Assembly (NCBI GenBank): GCA_964545205.1
Contig: CAZJFH010000113.1
Span: 1 to 8,830, forward strand
Direction: 5' to 3'
From: CAZJFH01 sp964545205
GTDB lineage: Bacteria > Pseudomonadota > Alphaproteobacteria > Rhodospirillales > Magnetospirillaceae
DNA: 8,830 bases
The first letter of the stretch is position 1; the number at the start of each line of letters is the position of its first letter. A program made the position numbers and the translations under genes. The notes below the pieces were generated by a model. It saw only the letters and a list, made by a program, of their open reading frames with translations. It did not search any database and was not told the origin of the DNA. Shown here in pieces: positions 1 to 6,122 of the stretch.

Positions 1-647
1 CGCCGCGCCAGGCGCGGTCTGGCGCCGCGAAGCCGGCCGCGGCGGCGCCCGCCGGCGAGGCGCCGGGGCTGGTGCTGATCGGCGCCTCGACCGGCGGCCC
101 GCAGGCGCTGGAGATCGTCCTGGCCGGCCTGCCGGCCGAATTGCCGTGGCCGGTCCTGGTGGCGCAGCACATGCCGGCCCATTTCACCAATGCCTTCGCC
201 CGCCGCCTCGACGGCTGCTGCGCGCTGGAGGTCGTCGAGGTCGATCGGCCGGCGGTGCTGGCGCCCGGCCATGTCTACGTCGCCCGCGGCGACGCCGACA
301 TGGTGGTGTCGCGCCGTCCCCACGGCATCATCGCGATGCCGGCGCCGGCGTCGCCGCGCTACCGCTGGCATCCGAGCGTCGACCGTTTGGTGGCCAGCGC
401 CGGCGACCATCTCGCCGCCGAGCGGCTGATCGGCGTGCTGATGACCGGCATGGGCAGCGACGGCGCCGAGACGATGACCGCCCTGCTGGCCGCCGGCGGC
501 CGCACGATCGCCGAGGCCGAGAGCACCGCCATCGTGTGGGGGATGCCCGGCGAGCTGGTGCGCATGGGCGGCGCCGCGGCGGTTCTGCCGGTCGACGGCA
601 TCGCCGCCGAGATCGAACGTATGGTGACGAGGACCTCATGCCGCTGA
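1..647 (+). CDS. cheB: CheB protein-glutamate methylesterase, C-terminal catalytic domain (5' partial)
   Basis: CheB removes methyl groups from (and can deamidate) glutamyl residues of chemoreceptors, resetting receptor sensitivity opposite to CheR. The reading frame is open to the window edge, with the first full codon at base 3. It begins with an Ala/Pro-rich stretch of about 22 residues that looks like the linker normally joining the receiver domain to the esterase domain. The receiver domain must therefore lie upstream, and the GTG at 72 is internal, not the start. The esterase domain is complete. The catalytic triad is visible: Ser in GASTGGP (codon 87-89), His in AQHMP (codon 168-170) and Asp in TGMGSDGA (codon 459-461). 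The stop at 645-647 lies inside the next gene (10-nt overlap), indicating translational coupling. The identification is secure; only the N-terminal half is unseen. Confidence 0.95.
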   Translation, partial: PRQARSGAAKPAAAAPAGEAPGLVLIGASTGGPQALEIVLAGLPAELPWPVLVAQHMPAHFTNAFARRLDGCCALEVVEVDRPAVLAPGHVYVARGDADMVVSRRPHGIIAMPAPASPRYRWHPSVDRLVASAGDHLAAERLIGVLMTGMGSDGAETMTALLAAGGRTIAEAESTAIVWGMPGELVRMGGAAAVLPVDGIAAEIERMVTRTSCR

Positions 648-1237
648 TCCGCAAGCCCGGCCCGACCGCCCCCGCCACGCCGGCGGCCGATCCCGCCGAT
701 CTGGCCTCGCCCGATCCCGAGCGGCGCCGGGCGGCGGCGCAGGCGCTGGCCGGCGCCCCCGAGGGCGTCGCCGCGCTGGCGGCGGCGCTGCCCGGCGAGG
801 ACGAGACCAGCGTGCGCCTGGCCATCCTCGACGGCCTGATCGCTGCCGACGACCCGGTGGCCGGGGCGGCGGTGGCGCGGCTCCTGCGCAGCGAGGACCC
901 CGGCCGGCGCATGGCGGCGGTGGAGGCGCTGCAGGCGATGCCGCGCGCGACGCCGCCGCTGATGGCGCAACTGGTCGTCGACGGCGATGCCGACGTGCGG
1001 GTGATGGCGGCCGAGGTCGCCCGCGGCCTGCCCACGGAAGAGGCCAACGCGCTGCTGTTCCGCATGCTGGCCGAAGAGAGGCATCCCAACGTCGTCGGCG
1101 CCGCGCTCGACGTGCTCGCGGAGGTGGGGACGCCGGCGGCGCTGCCGCTGCTCGACGCCTTGGGCGCGCGCTTCGCCGCCGACCCGTACCTGCCCTTCGC
1201 GATCGACGCCACCCGCTCGCGCATCGGCGGCGACTGA
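638..1237 (+). CDS. HEAT-repeat protein in chemotaxis operon, function unknown
   Basis: This 199-residue protein is not a standard chemotaxis component. After a short Pro/Ala-rich N-terminus (about residues 1-24) it consists of roughly five helical repeats of about 30 residues (near 25-52, 55-83, 86-114, 117-146 and 147-180). They show the Ala/Leu-rich helix pairs and D-x-x-x-R-x-x-A-type turns of HEAT or PBS-lyase-like repeats, for example DPGRRMAAVEAL and DADVRVMAAEVA. Such solenoids are generally protein-binding scaffolds. No catalytic motif, signal peptide or membrane segment is seen. The ATG at 638 was chosen because GAGGA at 629-633 precedes it at good spacing and because the frame extending further upstream is only a shadow of cheB. 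It overlaps cheB by 10 nt and ends 5 nt before cheR. A role as an adaptor for CheB, CheR or a receptor is inferred from position only. Confidence 0.88.
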   Translation: MPLIRKPGPTAPATPAADPADLASPDPERRRAAAQALAGAPEGVAALAAALPGEDETSVRLAILDGLIAADDPVAGAAVARLLRSEDPGRRMAAVEALQAMPRATPPLMAQLVVDGDADVRVMAAEVARGLPTEEANALLFRMLAEERHPNVVGAALDVLAEVGTPAALPLLDALGARFAADPYLPFAIDATRSRIGGD

Positions 1238-1242
1238 CCGCC

Positions 1243-2100
1243 ATGGCCCGACAGCAGGCCCCGCCCGCGGCCGTGACCGAAGACGAGTACCGGCGACTGT
1301 GCGAACTGCTCTACCGCCGCACCGGCCTGTCGTTCGATCTCAACCGGCGCTACTTCGTCGACCGGCGCCTCGCCGAGCGCATGGCCGCCCTGGGGCTGAC
1401 CAGCTTTCCGGAATATTTCGGCCGGCTGCATACCGACGCCGGCGAGCTGCAGAACCTCACCAATGCGGTGACCGTCAACGAGACCTATTTCTATCGCGAG
1501 GAGCACCAGTTCCGCAGCCTCTCCGCCGAGATGCTCGACCAGATCGTCCGCCGCAAGCGGCCGGGCGAGGCGATCCGCATCTGGTCGATCCCCTGCGCCA
1601 CCGGCGAGGAGCCCTATTCCATCGCCATGTGGCTGCTGGAGAACTGGCCCGCGGTCGACGACCACGAGGTCGAGATCGTCGGCTCGGACATCGACACCAA
1701 TGTTCTGCGCCGCGCCGAACAGGGCGTCTACGGCGAGCGGGCGCTGATGCGCCTGCCGGCGGACCTGATCGAACGCTACTTCCACCGTCTGAGCGATGCC
1801 GAGTGGCAGATCGACGCCGCCCTGCGCGAGTCGATCCGTTTCACCAAGGTCAACCTGGCCGATCGCGGCCAGATGGCCATATACCGGGGATTCGACGTGG
1901 TTTTCTGCCGCAACCTGTTGATATATTTCGACGAGCGGTCGCGGCGCGACGCGGCCAACAACTTGTATGACGCCATGAACCCTCTGGGGTTCATCTGCCT
2001 CGGCCACACGGAATCCATGAGCCGCATCTCGCCTCTGTTCAAGGTCTGCCGCTTCGCCGACGCCATCGTCTACCAGAAGCCGGAGAGCGGTCATGCCTGA
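1243..2100 (+). CDS. cheR: CheR chemoreceptor glutamate methyltransferase
   Basis: CheR transfers a methyl group from S-adenosylmethionine to glutamates in the cytoplasmic domain of chemoreceptors, counteracting CheB during adaptation. The 285-residue length is normal for the family. Residues 10-75 form the N-terminal helical CheR domain, followed by TVNETYFYRE (77-86, family TxNETxFFR motif). The SAM-binding loop IWSIPCATGEEPYS (113-126) follows; it carries Ile-Pro where many homologues have Ala-Ala. Further motifs are GSDID (147-151), DVVFCRNLLIYFD (218-230) and LGHTES (253-258). There is no C-terminal TPR extension. The ATG at 1243 directly follows the HEAT gene by 5 nt and gives the expected N-terminus; its Shine-Dalgarno is weak, which fits coupling to the upstream gene. 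The end overlaps cheY by 8 nt. Confidence 0.97.
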   Translation: MARQQAPPAAVTEDEYRRLCELLYRRTGLSFDLNRRYFVDRRLAERMAALGLTSFPEYFGRLHTDAGELQNLTNAVTVNETYFYREEHQFRSLSAEMLDQIVRRKRPGEAIRIWSIPCATGEEPYSIAMWLLENWPAVDDHEVEIVGSDIDTNVLRRAEQGVYGERALMRLPADLIERYFHRLSDAEWQIDAALRESIRFTKVNLADRGQMAIYRGFDVVFCRNLLIYFDERSRRDAANNLYDAMNPLGFICLGHTESMSRISPLFKVCRFADAIVYQKPESGHA

Positions 2101-2479
2101 CGGCCGCGACCGCAAGCGCGTGCTGGTCGTCGACGACGCCGCCCTGATCCGGCTCTACTACCGCCAGGCGCTCGAGGAATCCGGCTTCGCGGTCGACGAG
2201 GCGATCAACGGCATCGAGGCGATGGAAAAGGTGCTGGCCGCGACGCCGGACCTGCTGATCGTCGACGTCAACATGCCGAAGATGGACGGCTTCGCGCTGC
2301 TCAGGGCGCTGCGCCGCAGCGCCGCCGCCTCGGTGCCGGTGATGATGACCAGCACCGAAGCCGGCGAGAACGACCGCGCCGCCGCCCGCGCCGCCGGCGC
2401 CAACCTGTACCTGGTCAAGCCGGTGCCGCGCCCCGACTTGGCCCTCCATGCCGCGGCGCTGACCGGGAGGCGCGGATGA
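2093..2479 (+). CDS. cheY: CheY-type single-domain response regulator
   Basis: This 128-residue protein is a stand-alone receiver domain with no output domain, expected to be phosphorylated by the CheA encoded immediately downstream. Conserved residues are all placed as in CheY: acidic pair D14-D15, phospho-acceptor D58 (in IVDVNMPKMDG), Ser87 where E. coli CheY has Thr87, Tyr106, and Lys109 in the LVKP motif. It starts inside the end of cheR (ATG at 2093, preceded by GGAGAG at 2082-2087) and ends with an ATGA overlap onto cheA. Whether its target is the flagellar switch or another effector cannot be told from sequence. The symbol follows family and position; since a second receiver lies downstream, the local number is uncertain. 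Confidence 0.93.
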   Translation: MPDGRDRKRVLVVDDAALIRLYYRQALEESGFAVDEAINGIEAMEKVLAATPDLLIVDVNMPKMDGFALLRALRRSAAASVPVMMTSTEAGENDRAAARAAGANLYLVKPVPRPDLALHAAALTGRRG

Positions 2480-4704
2480 ATCCCCTGTTCCGCCAGTTCC
2501 TGGTCGAGAGCCGCGAGTTGATCGAGCAGGCCGGCGCCGAGCTGCTGCTGCTCGAACGCCAGCCGGGCGACCGCGCCTGCCTCGATCGCGTGTTCCGCAG
2601 CGTGCACACCCTGAAGGGCTCGGTCGGCCTGTTCAACTGGCCGCCGCTGGGCGACGTGCTGCATGCCGCCGAGGACTTGCTGGCCGCCGTGCGCACCGGG
2701 ACGGTGTCGCCGGCCGGCGTCGCGATCGACCCGACGCTGGAGGCGCTCGACCAGGTGGCGCGCTGGATCGACGGGCTGGAGGCCGAGGAGACGCTTCCCG
2801 CCGACGCGCCCCGCATCGCCGCCGGTCTGGTGGCGCGGATCCGCCGGCCGCTGGAGGCCGAGGCGCGGCGAGCGCCGGCGCCCGAGGCCGATCTCGGCTG
2901 GCTGCGGGATCTGCCGGCGGAGGCGCGGCGCCGCGCCGCGGCGGTCTGCGGCGACGGCCCGGCGGTGTTGGTGTCGTACGATCCCGACCCGCGCTGCTTC
3001 TTCAACGGCGACGATCCCCTGAACACCTTCCGCAAGGTGCCCGGCCTCGCCGCCCTGCAGGTGCGGTCGCGCGCCGACTGGCCGCCGCCGGAGCGGCTGG
3101 ACCCGTTCGACTGCAATCTGCGCATCCGCGCCCTGGCGGCGGCGGCCGAGGACGCGGTGGCGCAGCCGTTCCGCTTCGTCGCCGACCAGGTCCGCCTGGT
3201 GCCGGTCACCGCCGCCGCGCTCCGCGCCGCCCTGGCGGAGCCCGAGCCGCAGCCGCAGCCGCCGCCCGACATCGTCGCGGCGATCCTGGCCGAGCAGGTC
3301 CGCATGCTGGCGGCCGTTCCGGACGATCCGGGGCTGGACGGCTGCATCGCCGCGGCCGGTCGCGCCGCCGTGGCGTGTCTGGCCCATGCCGGCGACGAAG
3401 CCCGCGCCGCGGCCGTGACGGCGGCGGCCGAGCGGGCCGCCGCCCGACGCGACCGCGGCGAACTGGCGAGCGTGCTCGAACGGGTGCTGTGCGAGCGGAC
3501 CGCCGAACCGGCGGCGCCACCCCAGGCGACCTCGCGCGTGCTGCGGGTCGATCAGGCGCGCGTCGACGGCCTGGTCGACCTGGTCTCGGAGCTGATCGTC
3601 GCCAAGAACGCGCTGCCGCTCCTCGCCGCCCGCGCCGAGGACGAGTTCGGAGCACCGGCGCTCGGCCGCGCCATCGCCGAGCAGCACGCCACCCTCGACC
3701 GTCTGGTCCGCGAGATGCACCACGGCGTGCTGCGGGTGCGCATGCTGCCGGTCGGCCAGGCGTTCCAGCGCTTTCCGCGCATCGTCCGCGACATGGCGCG
3801 CCAGCTCGACAAGTCCGTCGAACTGGCGCTCGACGACCAGGGCGTCGAGGCCGACAAGGTGGTGGTCGACGCCCTTGGCGATCCGCTGCTGCACCTGGTG
3901 CGCAACGCCCTCGACCACGGCATCGAGACGCCCGCCGAGCGCAACCGCGCCGGCAAGCCGCTGCCGGCGCGTCTGGTGCTGCGGGCCAGCCGCGAGGGCG
4001 AGCGCGTCGTCGTCGAGGTGCGCGACGACGGCCGCGGCATCGATGCGGCCGAAATTCGCGCGGCGGCCCTGCGGCGCGGCGTCGTCGCGCCCGACGCCGC
4101 CGCCGCGCTGTCGGACGAGGAGGCGCTGCAGCTCATCTTCGCGCCGGGCTTCACCACCCGCGGCGCCGCCTCGGCGCTGTCGGGCCGCGGCGTCGGCCTC
4201 GACGCGGTGCGCACCGCCCTGCAGCAGGCGGGCGGCCGCATCGCCGTGGCCAGCGAACCGGGCCAGGGCGCGACGTTCCGCCTGACCCTGCCGCTCAGCA
4301 TGACCCTCAGCCGGATCATGGTGGTGAAGGTGGGGCGGCAGCGCTTCGGCATCCCCATATCCTCCGTCGCCGAGACCACCCGCGTCGCCGCGGCCGGGAT
4401 CAGGCGCGTGCGCAACGCCGACGCGTTCGTGCTGCGCGGCAGCGTCGTGCCGCTGCTGTCGGTCTCGGACCTGCTGGACATCGACCGCGACGCGACGCCG
4501 GGCGACCGCGACGCGTCGGTCGTGGTGGTCGAGACCAGCGGCGGCCCGGCCGGACTGGTGGTCGACGGTTTCGGCGAACGGCTGGAGGTGGTGCTGCGGC
4601 CGCTCGACGGCGTGCTCGCAGGCCTGCGCGGCTATCTCGGCACGACCGTCCTCGGCGACGGCGGCGTGCTTCTGGTTCTCGACGTCGAGGAGATCGTGCG
4701 GTGA
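2476..4704 (+). CDS. cheA: CheA chemotaxis histidine kinase with atypical P2-position domain
   Basis: CheA autophosphorylates in complex with receptors and passes phosphate to CheY and CheB. The 742-residue protein shows the following domains. An N-terminal Hpt (P1) domain has phospho-accepting His44 in SVHTLKGS. A variable region contains an alpha/beta-looking segment at about 160-245 (features YDPDPRCFF at 168-176, GDDPL from 178, and FRFVADQVRLVPV near its end), which does not look like the classical CheY-binding P2. An Ala-rich helical linker follows. The P3 dimerisation helices begin near 356. The ATPase domain has an N box (H473 to H481, with N477), G1 DDGRGID (517-523), F-box APGFTTR (556-562), G2 SGRGVGLD (569-576) and G3 GQGATF (596-601). 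A CheW-like P5 regulatory domain runs from about 607 to the end. All kinase boxes are intact. GGGAGG at 2465-2470 supports the ATG at 2476. The stop overlaps the next start as GTGA. Confidence 0.97.
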   Translation: MNPLFRQFLVESRELIEQAGAELLLLERQPGDRACLDRVFRSVHTLKGSVGLFNWPPLGDVLHAAEDLLAAVRTGTVSPAGVAIDPTLEALDQVARWIDGLEAEETLPADAPRIAAGLVARIRRPLEAEARRAPAPEADLGWLRDLPAEARRRAAAVCGDGPAVLVSYDPDPRCFFNGDDPLNTFRKVPGLAALQVRSRADWPPPERLDPFDCNLRIRALAAAAEDAVAQPFRFVADQVRLVPVTAAALRAALAEPEPQPQPPPDIVAAILAEQVRMLAAVPDDPGLDGCIAAAGRAAVACLAHAGDEARAAAVTAAAERAAARRDRGELASVLERVLCERTAEPAAPPQATSRVLRVDQARVDGLVDLVSELIVAKNALPLLAARAEDEFGAPALGRAIAEQHATLDRLVREMHHGVLRVRMLPVGQAFQRFPRIVRDMARQLDKSVELALDDQGVEADKVVVDALGDPLLHLVRNALDHGIETPAERNRAGKPLPARLVLRASREGERVVVEVRDDGRGIDAAEIRAAALRRGVVAPDAAAALSDEEALQLIFAPGFTTRGAASALSGRGVGLDAVRTALQQAGGRIAVASEPGQGATFRLTLPLSMTLSRIMVVKVGRQRFGIPISSVAETTRVAAAGIRRVRNADAFVLRGSVVPLLSVSDLLDIDRDATPGDRDASVVVVETSGGPAGLVVDGFGERLEVVLRPLDGVLAGLRGYLGTTVLGDGGVLLVLDVEEIVR
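4687..4703 (+). promoter_or_regulatory. ribosome binding site and GTG start of the STAS-like gene
   Basis: GAGGAG at 4687-4692 lies within the last cheA codons and is 8 nt from the GTG at 4701-4703. This decides the start in favour of 4701 rather than 4707 and supports translation coupled to cheA through the GTGA overlap. Confidence 0.55.
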
Positions 4705-4937
4705 CGGTGAGACTAGAGGACGGTTGCGTCGTCGTGGCCGGCGCGTGCGGCGTCGAGGAGGCGGAGACCCTTCTCGATCTGCTGCAAGCCAATCCCGGCG
4801 TGACCGTCGATTTGGGCCGGAGCACCCGGCTGCACACCGCCCTGGTGCAGATCCTCTACGCCGTCCAGCCGCCGCTGCGCGGGTCGCCGGCCGACGCGTT
4901 CGCCCGCGAATGGCTGCTGCCGGCGGCGGACGGGTGA
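4701..4937 (+). CDS. small STAS/MlaB-like domain protein coupled to cheA
   Basis: This 78-residue soluble protein has the beta-strand/helix pattern of a single STAS domain: strand 9-14, helix about 18-31, strand VTVDL at 34-38, then a turn, a helix and a C-terminal helix. STAS domains include anti-sigma-factor antagonists and MlaB-type accessory proteins. At the place where antagonists usually have an Asp-Ser-(Ser/Thr)-Gly turn with a phosphorylatable Ser, this protein reads L44-H45-T46-A47, leaving Thr46 as the only hydroxyl residue there. The GTG at 4701 is preferred over the GTG at 4707: it forms a GTGA overlap with the cheA stop, and GAGGAG at 4687-4692 sits 8 nt upstream. Coupling to cheA implies production in step with the kinase. 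The STAS assignment rests on fold pattern rather than a signature motif, and the function is unknown. Confidence 0.8.
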   Translation: MTVRLEDGCVVVAGACGVEEAETLLDLLQANPGVTVDLGRSTRLHTALVQILYAVQPPLRGSPADAFAREWLLPAADG

Positions 4938-4981
4938 GGCCTTCCACCTTGGTGGTGCTTCGACCGGCGCATCGGGCGGAA

Positions 4982-5010
4982 TTTCACTTTCCCCTCGGAC
5001 TGCGCTAGGG
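4982..5010 (+). promoter_or_regulatory. candidate sigma-70-type promoter upstream of the second receiver gene
   Basis: TTTCAC at 4982-4987 and CTAGGG at 5005-5010 are separated by 17 nt, the usual housekeeping spacing, within a locally AT-rich patch. The -35 resembles TTGACA only in part and the -10 is the GC-leaning form often tolerated in high-GC alphaproteobacteria. It would give a leader of roughly 90 nt before the ATG at 5107. Called by eye from the sequence only. Confidence 0.35.
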
Positions 5011-5038
5011 TGCTAAACTCGTGAAGGAGCTTTCAGTC

Positions 5039-5066
5039 TTGCCAGCTTTGCGCGCCGCCGTATCAC
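5039..5066 (+). promoter_or_regulatory. alternative candidate promoter
   Basis: TTGCCA at 5039-5044 and TATCAC at 5061-5066 are separated by 16 nt. The -35 matches the TTGACA consensus at five of six positions; the -10 is poorer. It would give a leader of about 35 nt before the ATG at 5107. It competes with the upstream candidate at 4982-5010; both or neither may be used. Confidence 0.28.
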
Positions 5067-5094
5067 GACCAAACTGCCGGCCGACCAATCACGC

Positions 5095-5103
5095 GAGGAA
5101 GGG
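5095..5103 (+). promoter_or_regulatory. strong Shine-Dalgarno for the second receiver gene
   Basis: GAGGAAGGG at 5095-5103 precedes the ATG at 5107 with normal spacing (7 nt from AGGA). It is the best ribosome binding site in the window and fixes the start. It fits a gene that begins its own transcript rather than one that depends on coupling. Confidence 0.7.
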
Positions 5104-5106
5104 TGC

Positions 5107-5487
5107 ATGAACCATTGCGTGCTCGTCATCGATGACAGCAAACTCGCCCGCATGGCGGTGTCGGCGGCGCTGGGCCGGCTGCGGCCCGGCTGGGCGGTGG
5201 CCGAGGCCGCCGACGCCGAGCAGGGCCGCGCCGCCGTCGCGGCCGGCGGCGTCGACATCGTGCTGATCGACTTCAACATGCCGGGCGACGACGGTCTGGT
5301 GCTGGCGCGCGAGTTGCGCAGCCGCCACCCGCGTCTCCCGATCGCCATTCTGACCGCCAACATCCAGGACGAGATCATCCGCCAGGCGCGCGAGGTCGAC
5401 GCCGGTTTCGTGCCCAAGCCGCTGTCCGATCCCGACCTCGACGCCTTCCTGTCGGGCGCCACGTTGCGCCTGCGGCGGACCGGCTGA
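5107..5487 (+). CDS. second single-domain response regulator (CheY-like)
   Basis: This 126-residue protein is a receiver domain only. Residues for phosphorylation are all present: acidic pair D9-D10, acceptor D55 (in VLIDFNMPGDDG), Thr83 in ILTAN, and Lys104 in VPKP; Phe101 sits at the Tyr106 position of CheY. It lacks the extended FATGUY signature of a known group of alphaproteobacterial single-domain regulators, so it is not placed there. It overlaps the following cheC-like gene by one base (TGATG), which makes CheC a natural phosphatase for it. The PAS kinase two genes on is a candidate phosphodonor, and CheA is another. It may act as a second CheY, a phosphate sink or a pathway-specific regulator; the sequence does not decide. 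Confidence 0.92.
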   Translation: MNHCVLVIDDSKLARMAVSAALGRLRPGWAVAEAADAEQGRAAVAAGGVDIVLIDFNMPGDDGLVLARELRSRHPRLPIAILTANIQDEIIRQAREVDAGFVPKPLSDPDLDAFLSGATLRLRRTG

Positions 5488-6122
5488 TGGCGCCGGCGAT
5501 GACGGAACTCCACCTCACCGAGGACGAGCGCGACGCGCTGACCGAGTTGGCCAACATGGGCGTCGGCCGCGCCGCGGCGAACCTGAGCAAGATGGTCGCC
5601 GAGCCGGTGCGCCTGTCGGTGCCGCGCACCGAGATCGTCAGCTGGGACGACGCCTACCGCGTGATCGCCGACCGCGACGGCAGCGGCCTGGTCGCCGTCG
5701 ACCAGCAGTTCCAGGGGTCGTTTTCGGGACGCGCGCTGCTGATCTTTCCCGAGGCCAACAGCCTCGAACTGGTGCGCGCGGTCGTCGGCGGCGACCTGTC
5801 GCTCGAGGAACTGGTCGACATGGAGCGCGAGGCGCTGGCGGAGATCGGCAACGTCATCCTCAACGGCTGCCTGGCGACGCTTGCGAACGTGCTGCGCCAA
5901 GGGCTGAGCATGTCGCTGCCGGTGGTCCTCAAAGGCGACAGCTTGCGCATCCTCGGCCAGCCGGACGATCCGGCCGGGAAGCAGCAGGTTCTGTTCCTCT
6001 ACATCGACTTCGCGGTCGAGCGGCGCAGCATCGACGGCTACATCGCCCTGCTGATGGACCTGCCCTCGCTGACCGCATTGAAGGCGCTGGTGCAGGAGTT
6101 CATGGGTCGGGTGACACGCTAG
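5487..6122 (+). CDS. cheC: CheC-family CheY-P phosphatase
   Basis: CheC/CheX/FliY-family proteins dephosphorylate CheY-P. The 211-residue length fits CheC with its two pseudo-symmetric halves. The first active-site motif matches the family pattern (D/S)xxxExxN-x22-P exactly: D16, E20, N23 and P46. The second has E119, N122 and P145 with the same x22 spacing but Glu115 at the first, less critical position. Both sites thus keep the catalytic Glu-Asn pair, which suggests an active enzyme rather than a CheD-binding remnant. No CheD gene is seen in the window. The start ATG at 5487 overlaps the stop of the upstream receiver as TGATG; an alternative ATG lies at 5499 and neither has a strong Shine-Dalgarno. 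The stop directly abuts the kinase gene. Membership is clear from the motifs; the exact receiver partner is inferred. Confidence 0.88.
   Translation: MAPAMTELHLTEDERDALTELANMGVGRAAANLSKMVAEPVRLSVPRTEIVSWDDAYRVIADRDGSGLVAVDQQFQGSFSGRALLIFPEANSLELVRAVVGGDLSLEELVDMEREALAEIGNVILNGCLATLANVLRQGLSMSLPVVLKGDSLRILGQPDDPAGKQQVLFLYIDFAVERRSIDGYIALLMDLPSLTALKALVQEFMGRVTR

Larger units (their letters stand above)
4938..5106. other. intergenic region between the che operon and the receiver-CheC-kinase cassette
   Basis: This 169-nt gap is the only substantial non-coding stretch in the window and is visibly more AT-rich than its surroundings. It contains a short inverted repeat, CCACC-TT-GGTGG at 4944-4955, whose loop is too short and which lacks a T-run, so it is not called a terminator. 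Two promoter-like arrangements and a strong Shine-Dalgarno follow (listed separately). No convincing small gene was found. The break suggests that the downstream cassette can be transcribed independently, possibly with read-through from the che operon. Confidence 0.6.

Noticed and set aside
72..647. Treating the GTG at 72 as the start of a stand-alone methylesterase
   Set aside because: The frame is open upstream to the window edge with a typical Ala/Pro interdomain linker, so the GTG is an internal Val of a longer CheB.
3375..4700. Long + strand frame running into the STAS-like gene from inside cheA
   Set aside because: The part before 4701 is an Arg-rich shadow of cheA in another frame; only the segment from the GTG at 4701 looks like a real protein.
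2158..4947. A 929-codon open frame on the minus strand opposite cheA and the STAS-like gene
   Set aside because: It is His/Arg/Gln/Gly-rich with no recognisable domain, and it lies wholly antisense to secure genes. It results from high third-position GC on the coding strand removing stops from the complement.
4944..4955. Inverted repeat CCACC-TT-GGTGG after the STAS-like gene, as a terminator
   Set aside because: The stem is only 4-5 bp with a 2-4 nt loop, and no T-run follows. Too weak to call.
5021..5110. Possible 29-codon leader peptide (GTG at 5021, stop overlapping the receiver ATG)
   Set aside because: Third-position GC is low compared with the real genes, there is no clear Shine-Dalgarno of its own, and it overlaps a promoter candidate. 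Attenuation-type features were not seen.
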